A model generated the notes under the pieces. It had not been told where the DNA came from. It did no database searches and saw only the letters and a list, made by a program, of their open reading frames with translations. Made by a program: the position numbers and the translations under genes. DNA of 64,000 bases, from positions 62,001 to 126,000 of the forward strand of contig NZ_SOZH01000005.1 of the NCBI RefSeq assembly GCF_004519295.1. The letters run 5' to 3'. The stretch's first letter is position 1. The number at the start of each line of letters is the position of its first letter. Source of the stretch: Cellulosimicrobium funkei (GTDB lineage Bacteria; Actinomycetota; Actinomycetes; Actinomycetales; Cellulomonadaceae). Shown here in pieces: positions 1-12,477 of the stretch.

Positions 1-52
1 GGCCGGGTTCCTGCCGCGCCACCTGATGAACGTCTTCGGAGGGGGGCACTGA
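1..52 (+). CDS. sdhC: Succinate dehydrogenase cytochrome b subunit, C-terminal end (partial)
   Basis: Only the last 16 codons are in the window, ending with residues GFLPRHLMNVFGGGH and a TGA at 50-52. The stop overlaps the ATG of the next gene (TGATG), so the two are translationally coupled. Identity is inferred from position directly before sdhD, sdhA and sdhB, where the cytochrome b556 membrane subunit of complex II is expected. The peptide is too short to identify on its own. Confidence 0.6.
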   Translation, partial: AGFLPRHLMNVFGGGH

Positions 53-510
53 TGGCCGCCGCACCCACGGTCGAGGTCGCGAGCCCGCGCGACCCGTACA
101 AGCGCCGCAAGGCCACGCGCAGCAACTACGAGCTGTACAGCTGGATCTTCATGCGCGCCTCCGGCGTCGTGCTGATCGTCCTCATCTTCGGGCACCTCTT
201 CGTCAACCTCATGGTCGGCGAGGGCGTGCACGCGATCGACTTCGGCTTCGTCGCCGGCAAGTGGGCCTCGCCGTTCTGGCAGATCTGGGACCTGCTCATG
301 CTGTGGCTCGCCATGTTCCACGGCACCAACGGCGTCCGCACGATCATCAACGACTACGCCGAGCGTGACGGCACTCGCCTCGTCCTCAAGCTCGCGCTGT
401 ACCTCGCCTTCACGATCGTCACGGTCCTGGGCACGCTCGTGATCTTCACGTTCGAGCCCTGCCCCGCGAACGCCCCGGCCGAGCTCCTCGCGTCGTTCTG
501 CACGGCCTGA
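52..510 (+). CDS. sdhD: Succinate dehydrogenase hydrophobic membrane anchor subunit
   Basis: 152 residues with a basic N-terminus and three membrane segments (about 36-54, 78-90 and 112-133). It anchors the SdhAB catalytic dimer of respiratory complex II in the cytoplasmic membrane and helps bind haem and quinone. His48 and His90 (in [10 protein letters not shown]) lie in the first two helices; a histidine before GxNGxRxxxxDY is typical of haem ligation in SdhD-type subunits. The ATG overlaps the sdhC stop, and sdhA follows after a 71-base gap. Length and order fit an actinobacterial SdhCDAB operon. Confidence 0.9.
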   Translation: MAAAPTVEVASPRDPYKRRKATRSNYELYSWIFMRASGVVLIVLIFGHLFVNLMVGEGVHAIDFGFVAGKWASPFWQIWDLLMLWLAMFHGTNGVRTIINDYAERDGTRLVLKLALYLAFTIVTVLGTLVIFTFEPCPANAPAELLASFCTA

Positions 511-581
511 GCACCGCACCACCGCACGCCCCCGTCTTCCTCTCGCTCCACCCGGCTCTCTCCCAGGAGGCATCGACCCCG

Positions 582-2414
582 ATGCAAACCCATCAGTACG
601 ACGTCGTCATCGTCGGCGCAGGCGGCGCCGGGATGCGCGCGGCGCTGGAGTCGTCCGGCAAGGTCCGGACGGCCGTCATCTCCAAGCTCTACCCCACGCG
701 CTCGCACACGGGCGCCGCGCAGGGCGGCATGTGCGCCGCGCTCGCGAACGTGGAGGAGGACAACTGGGAGTGGCACACGTTCGACACGGTCAAGGGCGGC
801 GACTACCTCGTCGACCAGGACGCCGCGGAGATCATGGCCAAGGAGGCCATCGACGCCGTCCTCGACCTCGAGCGCATGGGCCTGCCGTTCAACCGCACGC
901 CCGAGGGCCGCATCGACCAGCGCCGGTTCGGCGGGCACACCCGCAACCACGGCGAGGCCGCGGTGCGCCGCTCGTGCTACGCCGCGGACCGCACCGGTCA
1001 CATGATCCTCCAGACGCTCTACCAGCAGTGCGTCAAGCAGGACGTCGAGTTCTTCAACGAGTTCTACGTCCTCGACCTCATCACCGACCACGACCTCTCC
1101 GCGGGCGAGATCCCCGACGACGAGACGGTCACCGCGACCGGCGTCGTCGCCTACGACCTCGCCTCGGGCGAGATCCACGTCTTCCAGGCAAAGGCGATCA
1201 TCTTCGCCACCGGTGGCGCGGGCAAGATCTTCAAGACGACGTCCAACGCGCACACGCTCACGGGCGACGGCATGGCCCTGGCCTACCGCCGCGGCCTGCC
1301 GCTCGAGGACATGGAGTTCTTCCAGTTCCACCCGACCGGCCTCGCGGGCCTCGGCATCCTCCTGTCGGAGGCCGCCCGCGGCGAGGGCGGCATCCTGCGC
1401 AACGCGGACGGCGAGCGCTTCATGGAGCGCTACGCCCCCACCATCAAGGACCTCGCGCCGCGCGACATCGTCGCCCGGTCCATGGCGAACGAGGTCCGCG
1501 AGGGCCGCGGCGCCGGGCCGAACAAGGACTACGTCCTGCTCGACCTCACGCACCTCGAGCCCGCGCACATCGACGCCAAGCTCCCCGACATCACCGAGTT
1601 CGCCCGGACCTACCTCGGGATCGAGCCGTACACCGAGCCCGTGCCCGTGTACCCCACGGCGCACTACGCGATGGGCGGCATCCCGACGAACGTCGACGCC
1701 GAGGTGCTGCGCGACAGCCACAACGTCGTCAAGGGCCTCTACGCCGCCGGTGAGGTCGCGTGCGTCAGCGTGCACGGCTCCAACCGTCTCGGCACCAACT
1801 CGCTGCTCGACATCAACGTCTTCGGCAAGCGCGCCGGCCGCACGGCCGCCGCCTACGCCGCGACCGCGTCGTACAGCGAGCTCCCGGAGAACCCCGCCAC
1901 GGCCGTCGTCGCGCAGCTCGAGGAGATGCGCAACCGTCCCGACGGCGAGCGCGTCGCCGACGTCCGCAAGGCGCTCCAGGAGACGATGGACGCCAACGCC
2001 CAGGTGTTCCGCACGGGCGAGTCGCTCAACCAGGCCCTCGCGGACATCCGCGACCTGCAGAAGCGCTACAAGAACGTGTCGGTGCAGGACAAGGGCCGCC
2101 TGTTCAACACCGACCTCCTCGAGGCGATCGAGCTCGGGTTCCTCCTCGACATCGCCGAGGTCACCGTGGTCGCGGCGATCAACCGCAAGGAGTCCCGCGG
2201 CGGCCACTACCGCGAGGACTTCCCGGACCGCGACGACACCAACTACATGCTGCACACGATGGCCTACCGCCGTCCGACGTCCGCCAGCGACGTCGCCGAC
2301 GGGCACGTCGCGGGCTACTTCGACCACGTCGAGCAGTTCGACGGCTACAAGGTCGCCCTGGGCTCCAAGCCCGTCACCCAGACCCGGTACGAGCCCATGG
2401 AGCGGAAGTACTGA
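582..2414 (+). CDS. sdhA: Succinate dehydrogenase flavoprotein subunit
   Basis: 610 residues, normal for SdhA. It oxidises succinate to fumarate in the TCA cycle and passes electrons through covalently bound FAD to SdhB. Seen directly: the dinucleotide-binding GAGGAG at residues 12-17; SHTGAAQGG with His42, the expected FAD-linking histidine; HPTGL and the REGRGAG region (near residue 305) that carries the catalytic arginine; and [12 protein letters not shown] near the C-terminal side of the FAD domain. An AGGAGG ribosome site lies about 11 bases upstream of the ATG, slightly far. The stop overlaps the sdhB start. Confidence 0.97.
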   Translation: MQTHQYDVVIVGAGGAGMRAALESSGKVRTAVISKLYPTRSHTGAAQGGMCAALANVEEDNWEWHTFDTVKGGDYLVDQDAAEIMAKEAIDAVLDLERMGLPFNRTPEGRIDQRRFGGHTRNHGEAAVRRSCYAADRTGHMILQTLYQQCVKQDVEFFNEFYVLDLITDHDLSAGEIPDDETVTATGVVAYDLASGEIHVFQAKAIIFATGGAGKIFKTTSNAHTLTGDGMALAYRRGLPLEDMEFFQFHPTGLAGLGILLSEAARGEGGILRNADGERFMERYAPTIKDLAPRDIVARSMANEVREGRGAGPNKDYVLLDLTHLEPAHIDAKLPDITEFARTYLGIEPYTEPVPVYPTAHYAMGGIPTNVDAEVLRDSHNVVKGLYAAGEVACVSVHGSNRLGTNSLLDINVFGKRAGRTAAAYAATASYSELPENPATAVVAQLEEMRNRPDGERVADVRKALQETMDANAQVFRTGESLNQALADIRDLQKRYKNVSVQDKGRLFNTDLLEAIELGFLLDIAEVTVVAAINRKESRGGHYREDFPDRDDTNYMLHTMAYRRPTSASDVADGHVAGYFDHVEQFDGYKVALGSKPVTQTRYEPMERKY

Positions 2415-3181
2415 TGACTGCCACACTCGAGAGCCCGGCGGCCGAGCCCAAGGCCGGGGAGATCCCCTCGTTCGAGGTCACGCTCCGCGTCCGCCGCTAC
2501 TCCCCGGAGTCGGAGCACGGCGAGGAGGCGTACTGGGACGAGTTCACCGTCCAGGCGCACGGCACCGACCGCGTCCTCGACGCGCTGCACAAGATCAAGT
2601 GGGAGCACGACGGCTCCCTGACGTTCCGCCGCTCGTGCGCGCACGGCGTGTGCGGCTCGGACGCGATGCGCATCAACGGCCGCAACCGGCTCGCGTGCAA
2701 GACGCTCCTCAAGGACGTCAACCCCGACAAGCCGATCACGGTCGAGCCCATCAAGGGCCTGCCCGTGGTCAAGGACCTCGTCGTGGACATGGAACCGTTC
2801 TTCGCGTCCTACCGCGAGATCATGCCGTTCCTCATCACGTCCGGGAACGAGCCGAGCAAGGAGCGTCTCCAGTCCGCCGCGCAGCGCGAGCGCTTCGACG
2901 ACACCACCAAGTGCATCCTGTGCGCCGCGTGCACGTCGTCCTGCCCGGTGTTCTGGACCGACGGCCAGTACTTCGGCCCCGCCGCCATCGTCAACGCGCA
3001 CCGCTTCATCTTCGACAGCCGCGACGAGGGCGCCACGCAGCGCCTGGAGATCCTCAACGACAAGGAGGGCGTGTGGCGCTGCCGCACGACCTTCAACTGC
3101 ACCGAGGCCTGCCCGCGCGGCATCGAGGTCACGAAGGCGATCCAGGAGGTCAAGCGCGCGATGATCACCCGCGCGTTCTGA
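2414..3181 (+). CDS. sdhB: Succinate dehydrogenase iron-sulfur subunit
   Basis: 255 residues. It carries electrons from SdhA flavin to quinone through three Fe-S clusters. The N-terminal ferredoxin domain has Cys75, Cys80, Asp83 and Cys95; an Asp in the third ligand position is also found in E. coli SdhB. The C-terminal domain has CILCAACTSSCP and a later CTEACPRG for the [4Fe-4S] and [3Fe-4S] clusters. The start ATG was chosen because it overlaps the sdhA TGA (TGATG) and gives the usual family length; the frame is open further upstream but runs inside sdhA. The operon ends at a terminator 19 bases downstream. Confidence 0.97.
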   Translation: MTATLESPAAEPKAGEIPSFEVTLRVRRYSPESEHGEEAYWDEFTVQAHGTDRVLDALHKIKWEHDGSLTFRRSCAHGVCGSDAMRINGRNRLACKTLLKDVNPDKPITVEPIKGLPVVKDLVVDMEPFFASYREIMPFLITSGNEPSKERLQSAAQRERFDDTTKCILCAACTSSCPVFWTDGQYFGPAAIVNAHRFIFDSRDEGATQRLEILNDKEGVWRCRTTFNCTEACPRGIEVTKAIQEVKRAMITRAF

Positions 3182-3199
3182 CGCTCCCCGCACCGCCAC

Positions 3200-3231
3200 G
3201 AAGGGCGCCGACCGCACGGTCGGCGCCCTTC
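3200..3231. terminator. Intrinsic terminator after the sdh operon
   Basis: A perfect 14-bp inverted repeat (3200-3213 with 3218-3231) around a 4-base loop, immediately followed by TTCGTCGTCCCC rather than a long T tract, as is usual in high-GC actinobacteria. It lies 19 bases past the sdhB stop and before the convergent yihY-like gene, so it may act in both directions. Confidence 0.8.
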
Positions 3232-3271
3232 GTCGTCCCCGGGTGACGCCGCGCCCGCGCGGCCCCGCACC

Positions 3272-3374
3272 GATCGGCACCCACGGCCGGGATCGGCAGT
3301 CTCGACCGAGATCGGCATCTGCGGCCGACATCGGCAGCCGCACGTGCCGATCTCGGCAGCGCGTGCCGATCTCG
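3272..3374. repeat. Phased 19-bp repeat array with inverted second half
   Basis: The heptamer ATCGGCA occurs at 3273, 3292, 3311 and 3330, exactly 19 bases apart, three times as GATCGGCA. Then the complementary form TGCCGATCTCG occurs at 3345 and 3364, again 19 bases apart, within a 13-base exact repeat (3343-3355 and 3362-3374). The third forward unit (3307-3317) is the exact reverse complement of these. The array fills the gap between convergent sdhB and the yihY-like gene. It could be a REP-like element or a binding array; no function is known. Confidence 0.85.
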
Positions 3375-3396
3375 ACCTACCGCCCGAGCGCGACGG

Positions 3397-4582
3397 TCAC
3401 GTCCCGCGCGGACGGCGGGCCCGGCGGACACCACGGACCACCGGGCTCCACGGGCGGTGCGACCCGTTACCGGCGCGGACGTGCTCCTCGGTCGACGGGA
3501 CGACGGCGTCACGCGCGCCCTCGGCAGCGTCACGCCTGTCCTCGACGTGGTCGCGCGTGCTCTCGACGGCGTGGCGGGGCGCCCGGAGGTGGCGGCCGTC
3601 GGTCGTCCGGTCGCCGTCGAGCACGGGCAGCTCGGGACGGCCGTCGCGCGCGTGCCGGGCGCCGTCGGGCACCGGGTCGGGCGGGCGCGGCGGGTTCGCC
3701 ATCCACGCGCACACGGCCAGGAGGATGCGCGCGGTGAAGTTGACGAGGAGCAGCAGCGTCACGAGGACGGCGAACGACGCCAGGAGGGCGTTCCGCGTGG
3801 CGCTGCTCTCGACGAACGACGACCCGAGGTAGCGGAGCACGCCGAACCCGACGGCGGCGGTGAGCGAGCCGACGAGGAGGTCGCGGCGTCGGACCCGCAC
3901 CCCGGCGAGGAGCCGCACGACGACGACCACGACGAGCGCGTCGAGCAGGACGCTCACGACGAGGCCCGCACCGGTGACGAGGACGGCGGGCCCGCCGGAG
4001 AGCCCGATCGCCTCGAGGATCTGGTTGCCGAGGGACGTGACGGCGATGCCGGCGACGGCGGAGACGAGGAGGAACAGCGCGAGCAGGAAGAACCCGAGGA
4101 GGGCGCGCGCCCGGGCGAGCACGGGGCTCTGGCCGACGTCGCTCACGCCGAACATGGTCCGCACGGCGCCACGCAGGTGGTACATGAACGACACGACGGA
4201 GAAGAGCAGCACCACGCTCGCGACGACGCTCGTGACGCTGAGCCCGGAGTCCAGCAGGAGCTGGTCGGGCCGGATGGCGCCCGGCTGGCCGTCGAGGGCG
4301 ATGAGCCCGGGGACGAGCTCGTTGATCTCCCCGAAGACGACGTCCATGAGCTCCTGGCGCCCGCCCAGGACCCGCATGAAGACGGTGTAGCCGATCGTCA
4401 GCGCGGCGAACAGCGAGAACAGCGCGGAGTACGCGATGCCGCCGCACAGGAGCGCGCCGCGCGCGTACAGGTAGCGGTAGGTCGCGCGGCCGGGCCGGCT
4501 GTCCTTCCAGCGCTCGACGAGCGCGTCCACCCGCGTGCGCGTGCGCGGGGCGGCGGGGCGGGGCGACGTCACGCCCCGAACG

Positions 4583-4608
<26 letters not shown>
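3397..4608 (-). CDS. YihY/BrkB-family integral membrane protein
   Basis: 403 residues. The core (about 45-300) has six hydrophobic segments and family features such as CGGIAYSALFSLFAALTIGY in the first membrane segment and a later NFTARILLAVCAWMA. YihY/BrkB proteins are conserved inner-membrane proteins whose transport role is unproven; old annotations as ribonuclease BN are wrong. The last 90 residues are charged and unstructured (rich in Arg, Asp, His). It follows the 2H phosphoesterase gene on the same strand. The ATG at 4608 overlaps that gene by 26 bases; a GTG at 4572, 11 bases past its stop, is an equally plausible start. Confidence 0.85.
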
Positions 4609-8088
<3,480 letters not shown>

Positions 8089-8092
<4 letters not shown>

Positions 8093-9057
8093 GAGGTGCC
8101 GAGCGCTCCTGTCATGGTCGTCCAGCCCCGGGAGATGCGCGCCGGGACCCCGGCATCGTAGTCACGGGCCGGGAACGCCGCCACGAGGGCGGCGACCGTC
8201 TCCTGCTCGGTGTCGGCGACGACGTCGATCACCGTGTCGCCCGACTGCCACACGACGTGCCACGGGGCCTCGGACAGCACGTGCACGCGGCGCCCGTCGA
8301 CGTCCCACGTCTCGCCGCCCGCGAGCGCCGACGTGTCCAGCAGGCCGGTCTGCTCGCGCACGACCGCCTCCCCACCCGGCGCCTCGAGGTCGATCTCCAG
8401 CACGCCGCGCCGCGCGTCGTCGCGCACGTCGGCCACGCGGAATCCCTCGGGGAGCGGCGTCGGGCAGGTCCAGCCCTGCGCGGCGAGCGCCGCGAGGGCG
8501 GACGCGCCGCCGTCGGCGACCGTCCCCCCGCCCGACCCGCCGTCCAGGCCGTCGGTCCGCGCGCCGCCGACGACGAGCGCGCCCGTGGCCCGGGGCGCGG
8601 CCTGCGCGAGCACGGTGAGCGGGTCGCTGCGGTGCAGGTCCGGCGTGACGAGCGGGCTCTCCCCGAGCGCGAAGAGGCCGACCGCCGCGACGCCGACGCC
8701 GCCGACGACGAGACCGACGACCCGCCGCCGGAGCGAGCCGCGGCGCACCTCGCCGCTCCACGCGCCGCGCGGGAGCGTCGCGGGCGTGGCCCAAGGGTCG
8801 CTCGGCGCGGGCGCCGCGCGCAGCGGGTCGCCGTCCGTCGGCGGGATCTGGGCGGACAGCGCGAGCAGGCGCGCGGCGAGGTCCGGCGCCGGCTCCACCG
8901 GCCCGGCCGCGCTCAGCGCGCGCCGGGCCGCCCGGGCCGCGGAGAGCTCCGCCGCGCACCGCGGGCAGCACGCCACGTGCTCCAGGGCGCGCTCCGCCTC
9001 GGCGGGCGACAGCTGCCCGTCGACGAGCGCGGAGAGCCGCGAGCCGAGATGGGTCAC
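8089..9057 (-). CDS. Zinc-binding anti-sigma factor (RseA-like) with large extracytoplasmic domain
   Basis: 322 residues. The N-terminus holds an anti-sigma zinc-finger motif HxxxCxxC (His27, Cys31, Cys34), one membrane helix (about 125-145), then an external region of some 175 residues. Proteins of this kind bind and silence their cognate ECF sigma factor until envelope stress triggers release or proteolysis. The GTG start overlaps the sigE stop (GTGA). M. tuberculosis RseA is much shorter and lacks the big outer domain, so the sensor part here differs from the model. Function is inferred from the zinc finger and context. Confidence 0.88.
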
Positions 9058-9680
9058 GCCGCCCCCCGCGCGCCCACGGCGGTCGGTGCGTCGTCCGACG
9101 CCGGACGCTCGGCGGGGTCGCGGTGCGGCAGGGCGGCGCGGAGCTGGGAGCGCGCGCGGTGGATCCGCGAGCGGACCGTGCCGAGCTTGATGCCGAGCGT
9201 GACGGCGATCTCCTCGTAGGAGAGGCCCTCGATGTCGCACAGCACGACGGCGGCCCGGTACTCGGGCGAGAGCGCGTCGAGCGCGCGCTGCACGTCGCGG
9301 TCGAGGTTCGCGTGCTCGAACCCGCGCTCCGGCTGGGCCTCGGCGCGCGCCGGGTAGTGCCCGTCGTCGTCGCCCATGGCCTCCATCCGGATGCGCTGCT
9401 TGCGCCGGACCTGGTCGAGGAACAGGTTCGTCGTGATCCGGTGGAGCCAGCCCTCGAACGTGCCCGGGGTGTAGCTCGACAGCGAGCGGAACACCCGGAC
9501 GAACGTCTCCTGCGTGAGGTCCTCCGCGTCCTGACGGTTGCCGGTGAGGCGGTAGGCCAGCCGGTAGACCCGCGCCGAGTGCTCGCGCACGATCGAGTCC
9601 CACGACGGCGGCACCCACGTGCCCGCGTCCTGCTGGCCGTGCGTGCTGGTCCTCGGTCGTGCGTCGTCCACGTGGTCCAT
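9054..9680 (-). CDS. sigE: RNA polymerase ECF sigma factor, SigE-like
   Basis: 208 residues with the two ECF domains: region 2 ([20 protein letters not shown] and [18 protein letters not shown]) and region 4 ([20 protein letters not shown], then a helix-turn-helix [20 protein letters not shown]). It directs envelope-stress transcription. Gene order sigE-rseA-htrA-tatB with 4-base overlaps is the actinobacterial SigE locus. The ATG at 9680 is only about 12 bases from a matching ECF promoter, which implies an almost leaderless mRNA; the frame is open further upstream, so a longer product from another promoter is possible. Confidence 0.93.
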   Translation of the reverse strand: MDHVDDARPRTSTHGQQDAGTWVPPSWDSIVREHSARVYRLAYRLTGNRQDAEDLTQETFVRVFRSLSSYTPGTFEGWLHRITTNLFLDQVRRKQRIRMEAMGDDDGHYPARAEAQPERGFEHANLDRDVQRALDALSPEYRAAVVLCDIEGLSYEEIAVTLGIKLGTVRSRIHRARSQLRAALPHRDPAERPASDDAPTAVGARGAA

Positions 9681-9691
9681 CGTCCCAGAAG

Positions 9692-9717
9692 AACGTCCCG
9701 CCCTCGGCGCGTGTTCC
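9692..9717 (-). promoter_or_regulatory. Putative SigE-type ECF promoter of sigE (autoregulation)
   Basis: On the minus strand GGAAC (9717-9713) is followed after 17 bases by CGTT (9695-9692). This matches the known SigE/ECF consensus of GGAAC, a 16-17 base spacer and CGTT. Transcription would begin near 9685, almost on the sigE ATG at 9680. Autoregulation is inferred. Confidence 0.65.
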
Positions 9718-9863
9718 CCGGCTCGCGCGGGACGTGCGCGCGACGTCCACGGCCCGTGCACACGCACGCGGCGCGGGAACGGGCCGGCGTGGGAGGGGGC
9801 GGGTACGATCCGAGACAGTGCCGGCCCGGCCCCCGGGGCCGGACGACGGACCACCAGGAGGAC

Positions 9864-10520
9864 CTGATCACCAGCGACGTCGGCACCCACCGCAGCGCCA
9901 AGGCGGCGAGCTGGGTGTACAGCGAGGAGTTCGTCCCCGAGGACGAGGTCCTCCTGCGGGCGCGCGACCGCGCGGCCGAGCTCGGCTGCCCCGCGGTCCT
10001 CCCGGGCGTCGGGGCCGTGCTCCAGGTCCTGGCCGCGTCCCTCGCGGCCCGCGCGGTCGTCGAGATCGGCACGGGCACGGGCGTCGCCTCGATCTGGCTC
10101 CTGCGCGGCATGCCCGCCGACGGCGTGCTGACGACGATCGACGTCGAGGTCGAGCACCAGCGCGCGGCGAAGGCGGCGTTCGCGGAGGAGGGCGTGCCCG
10201 CGTCCCGCACGCGCACGATCCCGGGCCGCGCGAGCGACGTGCTCCCCCGCCTCACCGACGGCGCGTACGACCTCGTCCTCGTCGGGGCCGACAAGCACAG
10301 CTACCCCGAGTACGTGGAGCAGGGGCTGCGCCTCCTGCGGCCCGGCGGCGTGCTGGCGGTCGACGGCGCGCTCTCGCACGACCGCGTCGCCGACCCCGCA
10401 CGGCGCGACGAGGTCACGACGATCGTGCGCGAGGTCGGCCGGTCGCTCCGGTCCGACGAGCGCGTGCTGCCGGCGCTGCTGCCCAGCGGCGACGGCCTCC
10501 TGCTCGCCGTCCGCCGCTGA
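9864..10520 (+). CDS. O-methyltransferase family protein (Rv1220c-like), start codon non-canonical
   Basis: About 218 residues with a Rossmann SAM-binding motif ([16 protein letters not shown] near residue 68), [10 protein letters not shown] and DLVLVGADK, as in class I catechol-type O-methyltransferases. The substrate is unknown. It is divergent from sigE, exactly as Rv1220c is in M. tuberculosis. A perfect AGGAGG at 9856-9861 is followed by CTG (9864) and ATC (9867), with no ATG, GTG or TTG; conserved protein sequence begins at once ([20 protein letters not shown]). Alternatives are GTG at 9915, which discards conserved residues, or GTG at 9789, which lies before a -10-like TACGAT at 9804-9809. 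Start given as CTG. Confidence 0.8.
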   Translation: MITSDVGTHRSAKAASWVYSEEFVPEDEVLLRARDRAAELGCPAVLPGVGAVLQVLAASLAARAVVEIGTGTGVASIWLLRGMPADGVLTTIDVEVEHQRAAKAAFAEEGVPASRTRTIPGRASDVLPRLTDGAYDLVLVGADKHSYPEYVEQGLRLLRPGGVLAVDGALSHDRVADPARRDEVTTIVREVGRSLRSDERVLPALLPSGDGLLLAVRR

Positions 10521-10529
10521 CCCGCCGCG

Positions 10530-10577
10530 TCAGAGCCGGCCGAGGTCAGAGCCGGCCGAGATCAGAGCCGGTCGAGC
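10530..10577. repeat. 16-bp tandem triplication over the pepA stop codon
   Basis: Three nearly identical 16-base units (10530-10545, 10546-10561, 10562-10577), each starting TCAGAGCCGG. On the minus strand each unit ends in TGA. Because 16 is not a multiple of three, the stops fall in three different frames: the true pepA stop at 10562 and two more downstream. It lies between convergent genes. Confidence 0.9.
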
Positions 10578-12187
10578 GCCTCGAGCAGCAGCCGGGCACC
10601 GAAGCCCGTCGCCCCGGCCACGACCTCGTGCCGGTCGGCTGTAGCGCGCGCCGGTCCCGCGACGTCGAGGTGGGCCCAGGGCACGTCGCCCACGAACTCC
10701 CGCAGGAACAGCGCGGCCGTGATGGCCCCACCGCCGGGGCTCTCGACAGGGACGTGCCGCAGGTCGGCGACGTCGGAGCGCAGCGCACCCGCGTAGTCCT
10801 CGACGAGCGGCATGCGCCACACCTGCTCGCCCGTCGTGCGGGCGGCGTCCTGGAGCACGTCGGCGACCCCGTCGTCGGTGGCGAACAGGGCTCCGTGGCC
10901 ACGACCCAGGCCCACGCTCGCCGCGCCGGTGAGCGTCGCGACGTCGACGAGCACGTCGGGAGCGAGCTCCTGCACGGCGTACCCGACGGCGTCGGCGAGG
11001 ACGAGCCGGCCCTCGGCGTCCGTGTTCGCGACCTCGACCGTGCGCCCCGACCACGTGCGCAGCACGTCACCGGGACGGTACGACGCCGCGCCGACGTGGT
11101 TCTCCGCGAGCGGCAGCACGGCGGTGACGCGCCGGTCCGAGCGGGCCCGGGCGGCCCCGAGCACGACGGCGAGCGCGACGGCGGCGCCCGCCATGTCGGT
11201 CTTCATGGGCACCATCGCCTCGCGCGGCTTGATGGACAGGCCCCCCGTGTCGTAGGTGATGCCCTTGCCGACGACGACCACGTGCCGCGGCGCGGAGCGG
11301 TCCGTCGCCGGGGTCACGCCGTGGTCCGCGGGGTCGTACGTGACGGTGACGAGCCGGGGCCCGCGCGCCGAGCCGGCGCCCACGGCGAGGAGCGCGCCGA
11401 AGCCGTCGGCGGCGAGCTCGGCGGGGCCGCGGACGGTGGTGTCGAGGCCGAGCGCGTCGGCCAGCCCGAGGGCGCGGTCGGCGAACCAGGCCGGGTCCTT
11501 GACGTCGGACGGTGTGTTCGCGAGGTCGCGCACGAGCCACGTCGCGGCGGCCGCGCGGGTCGCCGCCTCGATCGGTGCCGCCACGTCGGGACGGTCGGGC
11601 GGCGTGAGCAGCACGAGCTGCGCGGCGGCGTCCTGCGCGCCGGCGGGCGCGTCGCCGCGACGCGGCTGGGCGTACGCGGCGAGCAGGTAGCCCTCGACGT
11701 AGGCGCGGACCTCGGCCGCCCCGGCGTCCGCGGTCACGGCGCTCACGACCCGATCGAGGCCGCGGGACGCACGGGCCAGCGCGGCACCGGCGCGGCGCAG
11801 GTCCGTCGCGGTGCCGGCGCCCACGCCGAGCAGCAAGAGGCGGGGCGGCAGGCCCGCCCACGGCAGCCGGGTCGTGGACCCGACGTGCGCGCGCGGCAGG
11901 TCCACGCGCACGACCTCGCCGGCCGCGCCGCGGAAGCCCGGGCCGCCCGCACGCTCGGCCAGCCCGGCGAGGTCGACGCCGTACCGCAGGGTCGCGTCGA
12001 CCGTGCCGGCGCGCGGCTGCAGCCCGTCCTCCGCCTCGCGCGGCGGCGCGACGGCGACCACGACCGCGTCGGCCTGTGCCTCGTCGACGAGCGGGGCGTC
12101 GCTCAGCGCGCCCCGTGCACCGACCACCTCCGGCAGCGCGCGCGGGATCTCCGAGGTTCCGGAGACCCGGCGCTCACGTGCGGGCAA
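10562..12187 (-). CDS. pepA: Leucyl aminopeptidase (M17 family)
   Basis: Up to 541 residues. M17 peptidases are hexameric cytosolic enzymes that remove N-terminal residues using two metal ions. Metal-binding and catalytic segments are present: GKGITYDTGGLSIKP, MKTDMAGAAV and the family signature NTDAEGRLVLADA. The first 180 residues form the variable N-terminal domain. A TTG at 12187 immediately follows the DUF3117 stop; a GTG at 12127 is the other possible start, so the N-terminus is uncertain. The C-terminal codons lie in a triplicated 16-base repeat. Confidence 0.93.
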   Translation of the reverse strand: MPARERRVSGTSEIPRALPEVVGARGALSDAPLVDEAQADAVVVAVAPPREAEDGLQPRAGTVDATLRYGVDLAGLAERAGGPGFRGAAGEVVRVDLPRAHVGSTTRLPWAGLPPRLLLLGVGAGTATDLRRAGAALARASRGLDRVVSAVTADAGAAEVRAYVEGYLLAAYAQPRRGDAPAGAQDAAAQLVLLTPPDRPDVAAPIEAATRAAAATWLVRDLANTPSDVKDPAWFADRALGLADALGLDTTVRGPAELAADGFGALLAVGAGSARGPRLVTVTYDPADHGVTPATDRSAPRHVVVVGKGITYDTGGLSIKPREAMVPMKTDMAGAAVALAVVLGAARARSDRRVTAVLPLAENHVGAASYRPGDVLRTWSGRTVEVANTDAEGRLVLADAVGYAVQELAPDVLVDVATLTGAASVGLGRGHGALFATDDGVADVLQDAARTTGEQVWRMPLVEDYAGALRSDVADLRHVPVESPGGGAITAALFLREFVGDVPWAHLDVAGPARATADRHEVVAGATGFGARLLLEALDRL

Positions 12188-12355
12188 TCAGCCCACCACG
12201 GCCTGGAGCGCCTCACCCAGCTCGCTGGCCTCGGTCGCGTTGAGCTCGACCACCAGACGCCCGCCACCCTCGAGCGGGACCCGCATGACGATGCCTCGCC
12301 CTTCCTTGGTGACCTCCAGCGGTCCGTCACCCGTCCGCGGCTTCATCGCAGCCAT
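12188..12355 (-). CDS. DUF3117 family small actinobacterial protein
   Basis: 55 residues, beginning MAAMKPRTGDGPLEVTKEGR and ending in a short helical stretch. This family is almost invariant across Actinobacteria (Rv1211 in M. tuberculosis) and has no established function. The ATG at 12355 was chosen over an earlier in-frame start at 12397 because conservation begins there and a GGAG site sits 9 bases upstream. pepA begins right at its stop, so the two are probably cotranscribed. The strong conservation, charge and small size suggest a binding or regulatory role, which is a guess. Confidence 0.9.
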   Translation of the reverse strand: MAAMKPRTGDGPLEVTKEGRGIVMRVPLEGGGRLVVELNATEASELGEALQAVVG

Positions 12356-12439
12356 CGATGGCACTCCATTTCCGTTTGTCCCGAGTCCACCCCGCACGCG
12401 CGAGGAGGGGCGTCCGACCTCGGACGACGCCCGGGGGAC

Positions 12440-12445
12440 AGTCTA
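12440..12445 (-). promoter_or_regulatory. Putative -10 element for DUF3117-pepA
   Basis: TAGACT on the minus strand, about 85 bases before the DUF3117 ATG, in an otherwise GC-rich gap. The -35 region is poor. It would give a leader of about 75 bases. Confidence 0.4.
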
Positions 12446-12477
12446 GTTCACGCGTGCCGACATCCGGGGCGTCCCGG

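Noticed and set aside
354-2426. A long open frame opposite sdhA (690 codons)
   Set aside because: It is the typical antisense shadow of a high-GC gene, rich in Arg, Val and Gly, with no family features and a clear real gene on the other strand.
2414-3181. Loss of a cluster ligand in SdhB (Asp83 instead of Cys)
   Set aside because: Asp at this [2Fe-2S] ligand position is normal in E. coli and many other SdhB proteins.
3272-3374. CRISPR array at the 19-base repeats
   Set aside because: Repeats are 7 to 13 bases, spacers would be about 11 bases, and there are no cas genes.
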